From positions 769,597 through 833,596 of the forward strand of contig DDFJ01000001.1 of the NCBI GenBank assembly GCA_002337125.1: a stretch of 64,000 nucleotides of DNA, in the 5' to 3' direction. Below are positions 25,522-34,946 of this stretch, in pieces. The notes under the pieces were generated by a model. That model did not search any database. It saw only the letters and a list, made by a program, of their open reading frames with translations, and had not been told where the DNA came from. The position numbers and the translations under genes were made by a program. Numbering within the stretch: position 1 is the stretch's first letter; every line of letters begins with the position of its first letter. Source of the stretch: Chitinophagaceae bacterium UBA1931 (GTDB lineage Bacteria > Bacteroidota > Bacteroidia > Chitinophagales > Chitinophagaceae).

Positions 25522-26412
25522 TCAGAACACATTTGTGGGACAACCGAGGTGAGATTTCCGATTTCCACCCTTTCTTCCATTGATAAAACTGCCATTTCTA
25601 TTTGTAGATCTGTCGCCACCTGTTAAGCGGTAACTAACCGTTATTCCAATGAAATAGTAGTTGTCTTTGTATTTTGAACCACCACGTTTTTCAAACTCAA
25701 CCGGATATGGATCTGTTGTGTGACCAGCCAATTCAGGTGTTCTGTAAGACATTGTGTAGGATAAAGGGTTTGTAAATGCAGTTGGATTGATATACGAAGT
25801 GCTCACATCATCCATATAATCCGTGAATGTTTTTCTGTAACCAAATTCAGCACCAACGTCTACCCTGTCGGTAAGAACCATTCGTAAACCAATTCCGAAA
25901 GGAATGGCAAACTGAGTGAGATTATATGGCTTGCGGTTGGGATATGCAGCCAGACCTTGCCCTTCGGTTGACAGAGGTTTCAGAAATACTTTATTTCCTG
26001 ACGGCGTATACGCATACGGGTTGAAATGAAAAGCTGCAAGTCCGGCAAAGATGTACGGTGAAAAAACTCTTTCGTCCATGCCAAGGAAATGATATTCGCC
26101 TCCTGCATGCAGTTCCCAAACGTTACTTGCAAAGCTGAGATTACGCATTACATTCTGGGGATTTGACTGGTACCTGTCTGCAGCCTGTACCTGCGCATAA
26201 TGCAAACCTCCACGTATCATGAATTTTGAACTTAGATCGTAACTGAGCCAAGTGCCCACTGAAAATCTTGCCTGCTGAAAAGTGATTTGTTTTGATTGCA
26301 GGTCGCCGTTATAATTTGCGGTACCTGCAAACAGGTTTAAACGCAGATCCTGTGCAGAAAGGTTGTTGAAAACAAGTAAACTGAGGCAGATAGTAAGAAA
26401 TGGTTTTTTCAT
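25522..26412 (-). CDS. DUF6089-like outer-membrane beta-barrel protein
   Basis: 296 residues. Signal peptide 1-20 (FLTICLSLLVFNNLSA). The mature part alternates in barrel style: LRLNLFAGTANYNGDLQ, FSVGTWLSYDLSSKFMIRGGLHYA, HAGGEYHFLG, SPYIFAGLAAFHFNP, YFIGITVSYRL. This matches the Bacteroidota DUF6089 family, which begins with a PROKKA-type LNLFAGxxNYxGDL strand. The tail (NGSFINGRKGGNRKSHLGCPTNVF) is basic. The protein sits in the outer membrane; its function is unknown. Monocistronic, ending at 25434-25463. Confidence 0.78.
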   Translation of the reverse strand: MKKPFLTICLSLLVFNNLSAQDLRLNLFAGTANYNGDLQSKQITFQQARFSVGTWLSYDLSSKFMIRGGLHYAQVQAADRYQSNPQNVMRNLSFASNVWELHAGGEYHFLGMDERVFSPYIFAGLAAFHFNPYAYTPSGNKVFLKPLSTEGQGLAAYPNRKPYNLTQFAIPFGIGLRMVLTDRVDVGAEFGYRKTFTDYMDDVSTSYINPTAFTNPLSYTMSYRTPELAGHTTDPYPVEFEKRGGSKYKDNYYFIGITVSYRLTGGDRSTNRNGSFINGRKGGNRKSHLGCPTNVF

Positions 26413-26497
26413 GCATTTCTGTTTTGCAAAAATAAAGCCAGTATTTGCTTATGGATGACTGAACTGCGTTTTTTGCTGCCTGAACCCGTTAGAAAAC

Positions 26498-26535
26498 AAG
26501 AAAGCTGAAAGCAGGTTGATGCTTTCAGCTTTCTT
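26498..26535 (-). terminator. Terminator after the GH13 gene
   Basis: GAAAGCTGAAAGC and GCTTTCAGCTTTC form a perfect 13-bp stem with an eight-base loop. It lies 20 bp beyond the GH13 stop; on the minus strand a short TTG-T stretch follows. Confidence 0.75.
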
Positions 26536-26553
26536 CCACTATTCTTTTTGAAA

Positions 26554-27915
26554 TTAATAACTGTAAACAAGATAGCCCCAGGGAGCTAATGAAAAACTCT
26601 GTCCATCGGTTAGTTTTTCTTTTTTAGCGGCAAACACATTTTCAGGTTCACCGGTAATATCTCCTTTGATGGTTGTTGTTTGCGGATTTGCTGAAAGATT
26701 CAGCACAACCAACACTTTCCTTCCATCTTTTTCTTTGGTATATGCAAACACTGCATCATCATTACCTGAAACCAGCTTGGTATATTTTGCATCAATCGCC
26801 AACGCAGGTGTGTTCTTACGCAGGTTGAGTAATGTTTTGTAAAATGCTGCTCTTTCAAATTTTGCAAACGTAATCGTGTCTTTGTAGAAAAATGAAAGTG
26901 AATCAAGGAAGGGTTCTTCCTGGCCACTGTAAATAAGCGGCAATGAATTTCTCCATGTTTGTGTTAACACAGCAAACGGTGCATGAACAGCTCCCGGCAT
27001 TGTAGCGTAATCGGCTTTGTTCCATGAATTTTCATCGTGGTTGCTGGTGAAAAACATTTTAACCGCATCGGGTGGAAATGTATTATCAAACCGCATCATT
27101 GCAGTATCAAGTGTTCTTGCAGAAGCTTCGCCTTTTGCCACTTTTTTCATTGTAGCAAAAAAGTCCCAAGCATAAGAGGCATTAAAGCCTGCGTCGTGCA
27201 ACCATGACTGATCAGCTTCGGCCAGCATAAAAATATCGGGCTTAACTTTCTTCAGTTCAACAATGGCGTGTTGCCAGAAACTGCGTGGCACTTCACCAGC
27301 CACATCGCAACGGAAACCATCAATCTTTGTTTCGTTTAACCAGAATTTCATGGAGGTAATCATGCTGTCCTGTAAAACAGGATTCCAGTAGTTGAGATCT
27401 CTTGTATCGCTCCAGTCAAAAGCATAAGCAAGTTTGCCATCTTTTCCTTTGATATAAAAATCAGGATTGCTTTGTATCCAGCGGTTATCAGCACCCGTAT
27501 GATTAGGCACCCAGTCGGTAATAACTTTAAAGCCCATTTCATGTGCTTTTTGTACGAGAGCTTTCCAATCGTCCATTGTGCCAAACTCAGGATTCACAGC
27601 TTCATAATCAGCAACAGCATAATAACTTCCCAATGCACCTTTGCGATCAACCTTACTGATTGGTGTAATAGGCATAAACCACAAAATATCCACTCCCATT
27701 TCTTTTAAACGGGGAAGTGATTTTTCAAAAGCTTTGAAAGTGCCTTCGGGTGTGTACTGGCGTACATTCACTTCATAAATGTTGGATTGCTTGATAAAAT
27801 CAGGAAAAGCAGATGTAGTTGTTTTCTCTTCTTCTTTTGGCATCAGTTTGCAACCAGCTAACAATAAAGCAACAGTAGCTGCAGCAAACATCGTTTTGCG
27901 TAAAATCATAATCAA
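26554..27915 (-). CDS. GH13 alpha-amylase family lipoprotein
   Basis: 453 residues. The lipoprotein signal ends LLLAGC (Cys22). All four GH13 conserved regions are visible: DWVPNHT at 134-140, GFRCDVAGEVP with nucleophile D204, MLAEAD with acid/base E233, and FTSNHDENSW with D294. A C-terminal beta domain follows (VLNLSANPQTTTIKG). It hydrolyses alpha-1,4-glucans or maltodextrins at the cell surface or periplasm. No sus-type transporter is adjacent; it stands alone between two terminators. Confidence 0.92.
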   Translation of the reverse strand: MIMILRKTMFAAATVALLLAGCKLMPKEEEKTTTSAFPDFIKQSNIYEVNVRQYTPEGTFKAFEKSLPRLKEMGVDILWFMPITPISKVDRKGALGSYYAVADYEAVNPEFGTMDDWKALVQKAHEMGFKVITDWVPNHTGADNRWIQSNPDFYIKGKDGKLAYAFDWSDTRDLNYWNPVLQDSMITSMKFWLNETKIDGFRCDVAGEVPRSFWQHAIVELKKVKPDIFMLAEADQSWLHDAGFNASYAWDFFATMKKVAKGEASARTLDTAMMRFDNTFPPDAVKMFFTSNHDENSWNKADYATMPGAVHAPFAVLTQTWRNSLPLIYSGQEEPFLDSLSFFYKDTITFAKFERAAFYKTLLNLRKNTPALAIDAKYTKLVSGNDDAVFAYTKEKDGRKVLVVLNLSANPQTTTIKGDITGEPENVFAAKKEKLTDGQSFSLAPWGYLVYSY

Positions 27916-27958
27916 TAGTTTAAAGTGGAAAGTTATTTACTTTCAATTGGTATAAACA

Positions 27959-28006
27959 ATAAAATTTTGCAGAAATAACGTTTGCGTTGATCCTGCAAAA
28001 TTTTAA
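27959..28006 (-). terminator. Terminator after the monoamine-oxidase-like gene
   Basis: AAAATTTTGCAG and CTGCAAAATTTT make a perfect 12-bp stem around a 20-base loop, starting 18 bp past the stop at 28024. Confidence 0.65.
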
Positions 28007-28023
28007 TCATTTTATTTCATTTG

Positions 28024-29379
28024 TCAGATAGCAGCTGCAGCAAGTTCGCCTGTAACAATTGCACCTTCCATTGATGCCTGCAGATCAGCAATATGCTCAC
28101 CTGCATACAATGTATTAAGGAAAGGCTTTTGTAAAACAGGGCGTAACCTGAACCATTGCCCCGGCCTGTAAACAGAAAAACCTCCTTTTGAAAATTCATC
28201 ATCACCCCAATAGTAGTTCGTTTGTTTTTCAATCATTGACCGGATGTTGCCAAATGCAGGTTGCAATGCTTCCTGCATAAACATGGCTTTGTTACTGTCG
28301 CTTTGTTTTGCAATTACATCAGCCTTATCACCAACGGTATAAGAAATCAACACACCTTTTGCTGAACGCTGATCTTTTGTACCATGATAAATGAAATGTG
28401 CAGGAGTATCGGTAATGATATCGAAACGTTCATTGTTCCAGAAACGCTTATTGAACAGAATCGGGTTTTTATTTACACGGCTGTACTGCAGTTCGTTGAT
28501 CGCATCAATTTTATCAACCGGTAATGCCGGGAACCAATCAATTTTCTTGAGCGCAAGTGTTGGAATGCTGCAGATGATTTTATCGGCTTCAAACACTTCT
28601 CCATTTGTACAGGTAACTTTTACATTGTTACCTTGCTCAATGCGTTTTACCTGGTAATTCAGTTTTACATTTTCTTTTCCAATCTTATCAGCTAATGCTT
28701 CAGCAAGCTTACTGTTACCGCCAACTATTTTATACGGAAGTTCTTTTCGTTCAGCAACAGAAGTAAAATGCTTTAATGAAGTGTAAGCTGAAACCTGGCG
28801 GATGCTTTCGCCAAAATCAATACTGTCGATCATGTTTTGGAGATCAAGATCAGCACCGTCGCATCCATTGTTTAATAAATAACGCCACCAGTCGAGCTTA
28901 TCCATTTCGTTCTGTTGTTCCGGTTGCAGATCAGTGAAATCAAGTTTTAACTTCGAGATTTTTTTCTGCCACTCCGGACTATAGCCCCACGCTTCGTGTT
29001 TTGAATATTTGTTTTTGTAAAGAAGGTGTGCTTCCAGTAAATTATCCTGCAATGAAAGATTGAGTTCATTACATAAACCGAGAATACGCTGATGAGATGC
29101 AGAAATCCATTCGCCTCCTAATTCAACATTCAGTTTTTCTTTTGCATCCATGTTGTATGTAAACACTCTGCCGCCTACACGGTTTCGTGCTTCAAGCACA
29201 ACAACATCAATGCCTCTTTTTTTAAGTTGATACGCAGCTGCAAGTCCTGAATAACCTGCGCCAATTACAATAACTTTTGATTTTTGTCCGATAGTGAAAG
29301 ATGTAAAGCCGGTTGAAGCAATCGTTAATCCTGCTGATGTCAACAAGCCCTCTTTGATGAATTGCCTGCGGGATGACAT
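28024..29379 (-). CDS. Flavin monoamine oxidase family protein, Tat-type signal
   Basis: 451 residues. The N-terminus MSSRRQFIKEG followed by a hydrophobic stretch resembles a twin-arginine signal, consistent with export of a folded flavoprotein. The FAD motif IGAGYSGLAAAYQL is at about 36-49, with EARNRVGGRVFTY shortly after and the C-terminal FAD contact LYAGEHIADLQASMEGAIVTG. The family oxidises amines or amino acids with H2O2 production; substrate not deducible. It is monocistronic, 72 bp from the cysteine desulfurase gene. Confidence 0.88.
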   Translation of the reverse strand: MSSRRQFIKEGLLTSAGLTIASTGFTSFTIGQKSKVIVIGAGYSGLAAAYQLKKRGIDVVVLEARNRVGGRVFTYNMDAKEKLNVELGGEWISASHQRILGLCNELNLSLQDNLLEAHLLYKNKYSKHEAWGYSPEWQKKISKLKLDFTDLQPEQQNEMDKLDWWRYLLNNGCDGADLDLQNMIDSIDFGESIRQVSAYTSLKHFTSVAERKELPYKIVGGNSKLAEALADKIGKENVKLNYQVKRIEQGNNVKVTCTNGEVFEADKIICSIPTLALKKIDWFPALPVDKIDAINELQYSRVNKNPILFNKRFWNNERFDIITDTPAHFIYHGTKDQRSAKGVLISYTVGDKADVIAKQSDSNKAMFMQEALQPAFGNIRSMIEKQTNYYWGDDEFSKGGFSVYRPGQWFRLRPVLQKPFLNTLYAGEHIADLQASMEGAIVTGELAAAAI

Positions 29380-29451
29380 AACAAATTTTTTCCGAAGGTG
29401 GATACTAACGCTTGTTCAAAATATGATTAAGGTCAGTGAAACATATGAGAT

Positions 29452-30579
29452 TTATATCATTTCTTTCAGCTTTTCAACAAGAATGTCTGCTTCTTCTTTT
29501 GTATTGTGTTTGCAGAATGAAAAACGAACTGGTACCTGGTTGGGATTTGAGTTGATTGCACGTATTACATGCGATCCCTGTTGTGCTCCGCTTGTACATG
29601 CACTGCCGCCCGATGCACAAATACCTTCCATATCAAGGTTAAACAGCAACATTTCTGTTTTTTCTGATTTGGGAAAGCTCACATTCAAAACTGTGTAGTT
29701 GCTTAAACCCATCGGATCGCCGTTAAAACTTACGCCTTTAATTTGCTTTTTGAGTTGTTCAATCAGGTAATACTTGAGTGATTGTATAGCTGCACTATCC
29801 TTTTCCATTGATTCAGTTGCCAGTTCCAGTGCTTTTGCAAAACCTACAATACCGTAAATATTTTCTGTTCCTGCACGCATGTTGCGTTCCTGTCCGCCGC
29901 CGTGTATATAAGGTTTGATGCGGACATTTTCATTGATGTACAACAAACCTGCGCCTTTTGGCCCGTGGAATTTATGTGCCGATGCACTGATGAAATGAAC
30001 AGGTGTATTGCGGAGATCAATCGGGAGATGACCAACTGTTTGCACCGTGTCGGAATGAAAAATGGCATTGTACATTTTACAGAGATTACCTACTGCATGG
30101 ATATCGGTAATATTGCCGATTTCGTTATTGGCATGCATGAATGTAACCAATGTTTTTTCTTCGGATGAGGCCAGTAATTCTTCCAGGTGTTCCATATCAA
30201 TATGGCCGTTGGGAAGAATATTCACATAACTCACTTTTGCTTCATCAAGATTATCTAAATACTCAACTGTATGAAGAGTTGCATGATGTTCAATGGGTGA
30301 TGTGATGATGTGTTTGCAGCCAAGATCACGAACCGATGAAATGATTGCAGTGTTTGAACTTTCTGTGCCACCACTGGTGAAAAAGATTTCAGCAGGGTGA
30401 GCATTCAGAATTTTTGCAACAGATTTACGGGCATTCTCTATTGCCAGTCTTGTTTCACGACCGTATGAATAGATGGAAGAAGGATTACCAAAATTCGTCT
30501 GCAAATAAGGCATCATTGCGTCCAGCACTTTCTGATCTATCGCAGTAGTTGCAGCATTATCAAAGTATATTCTGTTCAT
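29452..30579 (-). CDS. Cysteine desulfurase (NifS/IscS type)
   Basis: 375 residues. PLP lysine K203 in SASAHKFHGPKG, FDNAATTAIDQ at 6-16, and the catalytic cysteine C328 in GGSACTSGAQ. It removes sulfur from cysteine for Fe-S cluster or tRNA thiolation pathways. The short flexible loop with SACTSG suggests the NifS/IscS class rather than SufS. No iscU or nfu gene is adjacent, so the acceptor is not known. It stands alone on the minus strand. Confidence 0.92.
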   Translation of the reverse strand: MNRIYFDNAATTAIDQKVLDAMMPYLQTNFGNPSSIYSYGRETRLAIENARKSVAKILNAHPAEIFFTSGGTESSNTAIISSVRDLGCKHIITSPIEHHATLHTVEYLDNLDEAKVSYVNILPNGHIDMEHLEELLASSEEKTLVTFMHANNEIGNITDIHAVGNLCKMYNAIFHSDTVQTVGHLPIDLRNTPVHFISASAHKFHGPKGAGLLYINENVRIKPYIHGGGQERNMRAGTENIYGIVGFAKALELATESMEKDSAAIQSLKYYLIEQLKKQIKGVSFNGDPMGLSNYTVLNVSFPKSEKTEMLLFNLDMEGICASGGSACTSGAQQGSHVIRAINSNPNQVPVRFSFCKHNTKEEADILVEKLKEMI

Positions 30580-30645
30580 CAGCTATTGTTTCAGGCCGCA
30601 AAGGTAAAACGAAGAGTTTAAACGCAGCACTGATATTGATCAATA

Positions 30646-32016
30646 TTACATGATTGCTTTTATCTTATTCATAACCTGCATTGCTAAATCAGCAGCCTGT
30701 TCTGTTGAAGAAGCTTCGGAATAAATACGTATGATGGGCTCTGTATTGCTGGCACGCAGGTGAACCCAGCTTTTATCAAACTCAATTTTTACACCGTCTT
30801 CCGTGTTTACAGGTTGTGAAGCATATTCATCTTTTACTTTGGCAAGAATGGCTTTTACATCTGTTCCTTTGGGCAAATCAATTTTGTTTTTGCTCATGAA
30901 GTAGTCGGGATAGGTTTTCCTTAATTCACTGGAAGTTTTACCTGTTTGCGCAAGATGTGTTAAAAACAAGGCAATGCCGATCAATGCATCTCTTCCATAA
31001 TGCAATGCAGGATCAATCACACCTCCGTTTCCTTCACCGCCAATCACTGCATGTACTTCTTTCATTTTCTTCACCACATTCACTTCGCCAACCGCACTGG
31101 CAAAATATTCGCCGCCGTGTTTTTCTGTAATATCTCTCAATGCTCTTGTTGATGAAAGATTGGAAACGGTATTTCCTTTTTTTACCGATAAAACATAATC
31201 AGCAACAGCAACCAATGTATATTCTTCACCAAACAAAGAACCATCTTCGCTTACAAAGCATAAACGGTCAACATCAGGATCAACTGCAATACCAAGATCA
31301 GCTTTTTGAATAGTCACTTCTGAACATAAATCAACCAGATTTTCGGGAAGTGGTTCAGGATTATGAGCAAAGTTGCCGTGCATATCTCCATTCAGAACAG
31401 TTACATCTGTAACACCCAATGCATTTAATAAGGCTGGTACTGCCACAGCACCCGAACTGTTGATGGCATCAACCACCACTTTAAAATTCTTTTTGCTGAT
31501 CAGTTCTTTGTTCACCATTGGATGAACGAGAATGGCATCAATATGTGTTTGCAGCAATGTATCGTCATCGTCATAAATACCAAGTTCATCAACCGGTGCA
31601 AATTCAAACGCTTCTTTTTCTGCAATAGCCAGCATTTGCTGACCAAGTTCTGCACTGATGAATTCTCCTTTTTCATTCAGCAGTTTCAAGGCATTCCATT
31701 GTTTGGGATTGTGTGATGCAGTTAAAATAATTCCTCCATCTGCACCTTCAAACTTCACCGCCATTTCAACTGTTGGTGTTGTGCTTAAACCAAGATCAAT
31801 TACATCAATACCCAGGCCAATAAGTGTATTCACTACAAGACTGCGAACCATTTCGCCGCTCATACGACCATCTCTGCCTACAATTACTTTTTTTCCTTTG
31901 CCAAGGATTGTTCCATAAGCAGCTGTAAATTTTACAACATCTAAAGGAGTTAGATTATCGCCTGGTACTCCACCAATAGTACCACGAATGCCTGAGATAG
32001 ATTTCATTAATGCCAT
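30646..32016 (-). CDS. glmM: Phosphohexomutase, probable phosphoglucosamine mutase
   Basis: 456 residues, GlmM-like length. Phosphoserine loop TASHNPKQWN with S101, metal loop DPDVDR near residue 245, sugar-binding GGEGNGGVI near 325, and phosphate-binding RASNTEPIIRIY near 420. It interconverts glucosamine-6-phosphate and glucosamine-1-phosphate for peptidoglycan and LPS synthesis. Bacteroidota have close paralogs acting as phosphomannomutases, so the exact sugar is a moderate-confidence call. Followed after 89 bp upstream by holA on the same strand. Confidence 0.82.
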   Translation of the reverse strand: MALMKSISGIRGTIGGVPGDNLTPLDVVKFTAAYGTILGKGKKVIVGRDGRMSGEMVRSLVVNTLIGLGIDVIDLGLSTTPTVEMAVKFEGADGGIILTASHNPKQWNALKLLNEKGEFISAELGQQMLAIAEKEAFEFAPVDELGIYDDDDTLLQTHIDAILVHPMVNKELISKKNFKVVVDAINSSGAVAVPALLNALGVTDVTVLNGDMHGNFAHNPEPLPENLVDLCSEVTIQKADLGIAVDPDVDRLCFVSEDGSLFGEEYTLVAVADYVLSVKKGNTVSNLSSTRALRDITEKHGGEYFASAVGEVNVVKKMKEVHAVIGGEGNGGVIDPALHYGRDALIGIALFLTHLAQTGKTSSELRKTYPDYFMSKNKIDLPKGTDVKAILAKVKDEYASQPVNTEDGVKIEFDKSWVHLRASNTEPIIRIYSEASSTEQAADLAMQVMNKIKAIM

Positions 32017-32106
32017 GCCGGAAAATTTCTGCGAAGGTAAGGCTCAAAGTTTAAAGCTGTATGCTAAACGAAAACGTTTAAGACAGGTTGCAAGAAGCCT
32101 GCTTAT

Positions 32107-33102
32107 TTACATCATCATTTTAAAAATCATTTCTTTCAGTAATGAAGCATCTTCAGTGCCAACATCGTTAACACCAACACTTCTTAAATTATAATGATGC
32201 ATTAATAACAATGCCGATTGCACTCCTTCATAACCATACATGGAGGCTGTGGCTTTATAATCCTTCAGGAACCACGCATTGATTCCTGTTTGAGCTGAAA
32301 CAGCTTTATCATCGCCCTGTGCACCAAACAGCATAAATACTTTTGAAAAGTAACTGTATAATGATGGTAACACTAACTGGATTGGTGCAGCTTTGGGATT
32401 GCCTTCAAAATACTGAACAATCTGCAAGGCTTTCGAGAGATTTTTTTTGCCAACAGCATTCTGCAGTTCAAACACATTATACTCTTTACTGATACCAACA
32501 AAGTTTTCTATATCATCTTCTGTAATATTTGTGCGGCTGCCAAGGTTTAGAATGACTTTGTCAACTTCGTTTGAAATGCGGCTTAAATCGTTACCAATAT
32601 GTTCAACCAGTAACTGAATGGCTTTTTGAGTGGGTTGGTAACCTTTGCTTTCAATGTAATCCTGTGTCCACGAAGGCAACTCGTTATCGTACAATTTTTT
32701 TGTACTGAGAACTTCTGCTTTATCTTTCAGCAACTTGGCCAGCTTGCTGCGGCCATCAACTTTCTTTTCTTTATGTGCAACAACAAAAATGGTTGATGCC
32801 AGGGGTTTTTCAATATAAGCTTCCAGTTTATCCAGCTCTTTCATTTGCTGCGCTTCCTTCAGTATCACCACCTGTTTGTCGCCAAACATGGGATAACGCA
32901 TACAGGCATTCACCACATCGGCCCAACTGGAATCTTTGCCATAAAAAACAGAAAGATTAAAAGAAGCTTCTGCTTCGCTTAGAATTTTATGTTCAGCAGC
33001 ATCAACCAACTGGTCAATGTAAAATTCTTCCTCTCCTTCAAACCAGTAAACGGGTTTGAAATTCTTCTTTTTCCAGTCGTTTAAAATTTTTTCAGCGCTC
33101 AT
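32107..33102 (-). CDS. holA: DNA polymerase III subunit delta
   Basis: 331 residues. The opening ILNDWKKKNFKPVYWFEGEEEFYIDQLVDA is the characteristic HolA start, followed by NLSVFYGKDSSWADVVNACMRYPMFGDKQVVILKEAQ. The third domain carries ISNEVDKVILNLG and the helical collar FELQNAVGKKNLSKALQIV. Delta opens the sliding clamp within the clamp loader. It is 18 bp downstream of the exonuclease gene, so the two are likely co-transcribed. Confidence 0.92.
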   Translation of the reverse strand: MSAEKILNDWKKKNFKPVYWFEGEEEFYIDQLVDAAEHKILSEAEASFNLSVFYGKDSSWADVVNACMRYPMFGDKQVVILKEAQQMKELDKLEAYIEKPLASTIFVVAHKEKKVDGRSKLAKLLKDKAEVLSTKKLYDNELPSWTQDYIESKGYQPTQKAIQLLVEHIGNDLSRISNEVDKVILNLGSRTNITEDDIENFVGISKEYNVFELQNAVGKKNLSKALQIVQYFEGNPKAAPIQLVLPSLYSYFSKVFMLFGAQGDDKAVSAQTGINAWFLKDYKATASMYGYEGVQSALLLMHHYNLRSVGVNDVGTEDASLLKEMIFKMMM

Positions 33103-33120
33103 ATTTCCGATAAAAATAAA

Positions 33121-33861
33121 CTATGCCTTGTCAACTATAAAAATATTCTCTTTGGGCAGCAAAGGTAAATTTTGAAAGCGAAGAAAAATCTGTGCAACAG
33201 TAATTACATCTTTACAGCAATAATCAATAATGCGCTGCAGGTTGTTTTCTTTGTAATACACATCTTTTACTTTACTTCCATCAATATCATCCTTTGGTGT
33301 TGGAACATCTAAACAGGCAGCCAGCAATTTAAGTGAAGTATAATTCTTGTAATCGCCGAATTTCCAAAGCTGCATTGTATCGATCAGATTTGTTTCCCAG
33401 GGTTTGCGACCGCTGAACTGCATGAACGATGGTAATGGAAGTTGGTTGATAAGCATTCTGCGACTGATATATGGAATGTCAAATTCTTTAATATTATGAC
33501 CGGCAAAATTGAAGTCAGGAACAGATTTGTAAAAACTTTCAAGTGTTGAAGAAAATGAAGCGAGTAATTTCTGTTCATCAGCATCTGTGTAAGACTTTAC
33601 TCTGAAACACAACCTCCCGGCTTTATCATGGTAAAAGAATCCGGTACTGATGCAAATTATTTTTCCAAACTCCGCTTGAATTCCGGCCCTTTGTTCATAC
33701 ATTTCAGTGGGCAAAAAAATTTCTGGCATGGTTTTGGAAATTTTGTCTGCCCAGAGATCTTTCCATGGCTCAGGCAGTTCATCAAACGATTGATATTGTG
33801 GTACAGTTTCTATATCAAGTACCAGTAAGTTTTCCGGTTTGTATATTTGCTGGTTAGCCAT
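33121..33861 (-). CDS. PolB-type 3'-5' exonuclease-like protein
   Basis: 246 residues, RNase H-fold DEDD exonuclease. ExoI is LLVLDIETVPQ at 13-23, ExoII FAGHNIKEFDIPYISRR near 117, and the third motif IDYCCKDVITVAQIFLRF near 215. It matches the predicted 3'-5' exonuclease family related to DNA polymerase B proofreading domains. A role in DNA repair or RNA processing is expected but not specified by sequence. The start lies 39 bp from the divergent gene at 33901, so the two promoters must share a very short spacer. Confidence 0.85.
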   Translation of the reverse strand: MANQQIYKPENLLVLDIETVPQYQSFDELPEPWKDLWADKISKTMPEIFLPTEMYEQRAGIQAEFGKIICISTGFFYHDKAGRLCFRVKSYTDADEQKLLASFSSTLESFYKSVPDFNFAGHNIKEFDIPYISRRMLINQLPLPSFMQFSGRKPWETNLIDTMQLWKFGDYKNYTSLKLLAACLDVPTPKDDIDGSKVKDVYYKENNLQRIIDYCCKDVITVAQIFLRFQNLPLLPKENIFIVDKA

Positions 33862-33900
33862 CGATTAAAAATAAAAATTTAAACTTTAAAAACAAAGATT

Positions 33901-34887
33901 ATGGCTTATTCAAACTATCCTTCAGCAACTCCGCAGGATACTCCTCCCCAGGCACCTAAAAAGGACAACCGTACCTTGGTTTACGGTTTACTGATAGCTG
34001 CATTATTGGGAACATGGGGGTATATGATCTGGGATAAATCAAAAGCAAAAGAAACTACAACACAATTACAATCTCAGCTTGTTACCAGCGACAGTTCAAA
34101 AAATGCACTGCAAACAGAATACAATTCTGCATTGCAACGCCTGGATGAATTGACAACCATGAATGCAAGCATGGACAGTCTTGTGAAAACAAAAAATTCA
34201 GAAGTATCGAATCTGAAAACCCGTATTCATACTCTTTTGAACAAACAAAATAAAACAGCTGCTGACCTTGCAGAAGCTAAACGTTTGATCAATGAACTGA
34301 ATTCAAAAATCACTGGTTATGTTCAGGAAATTGAAGTACTGAAAGGTGAAAACCTGCAACTGAAAACTGAAAAGCAGGAACTCACTACTAAAAACCAGGT
34401 ATTACAAACCCAGTATGATCAAACTACTGCTGAAAAGAAAGTAGTGGAAGAAAAACTGGATGTAGCTTCAACACTCAATGCATCAAACATCAGTATCGTA
34501 ACAATTGATGAAAGACGCAATGGAAAAGAAAAAGAAAAAGATGTTGCAAAGCGTGTAGATAAAATCCGTTTAACATTCAGCGTGTTTAACCGTGTTGGTG
34601 AAGATGCTACAAAAGATGTATTCATTGTAATTACTGATCCAACTGGCCAGATTATCAGCAATGAAGCTCTCGGCAGCGGACGTTTTACAACAAGAGATGA
34701 AGGTGAAAGAGTTTACACAAAGAAATCAAGTGTAAGTTTTACAGCAGGTAAATCAGCTCCAGTATCAATTGAATGGAAGCCCGGAACAAAATTCGTAGAA
34801 GGAACTTACAAAGTTGAAATCTATAACAATGGTTTCAAAATTGGCGAAGGTTCAAAAGCATTACGTAAAGGCGGTTTATTCAGCTAA
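33901..34887 (+). CDS. Membrane-anchored coiled-coil protein
   Basis: 328 residues. A Pro-rich cytoplasmic N-terminus (about 1-24) is followed by one membrane helix (LVYGLLIAALLGTWGYMIW, 26-44). A long coiled coil of heptads runs from about 50 to 195 (LQTQYDQTTAEKKVVEEKL). A C-terminal beta domain spans 200-328 (KIRLTFSVFNRV, FIVITDPTGQIIS, YKVEIYNNGFKIGEG). The topology suggests a periplasmic stalk and head. This type is seen in Chitinophagaceae but has no named function that I know. It ends at a strong bidirectional terminator. Confidence 0.75.
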   Translation: MAYSNYPSATPQDTPPQAPKKDNRTLVYGLLIAALLGTWGYMIWDKSKAKETTTQLQSQLVTSDSSKNALQTEYNSALQRLDELTTMNASMDSLVKTKNSEVSNLKTRIHTLLNKQNKTAADLAEAKRLINELNSKITGYVQEIEVLKGENLQLKTEKQELTTKNQVLQTQYDQTTAEKKVVEEKLDVASTLNASNISIVTIDERRNGKEKEKDVAKRVDKIRLTFSVFNRVGEDATKDVFIVITDPTGQIISNEALGSGRFTTRDEGERVYTKKSSVSFTAGKSAPVSIEWKPGTKFVEGTYKVEIYNNGFKIGEGSKALRKGGLFS

Positions 34888-34908
34888 ATATATAAGTTGA
34901 TGGTTCTT

Positions 34909-34946
34909 TATAAAGCGGCGGTGTTTACTGCCGCTTTATTTTTTTA
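34909..34946. terminator. Bidirectional terminator between convergent genes
   Basis: ATAAAGCGGC and GCCGCTTTAT form a 10-bp stem with T-runs on both strands. It begins right after the stop of the 33901 gene and touches the stop of the 34944 gene, serving both. Confidence 0.85.
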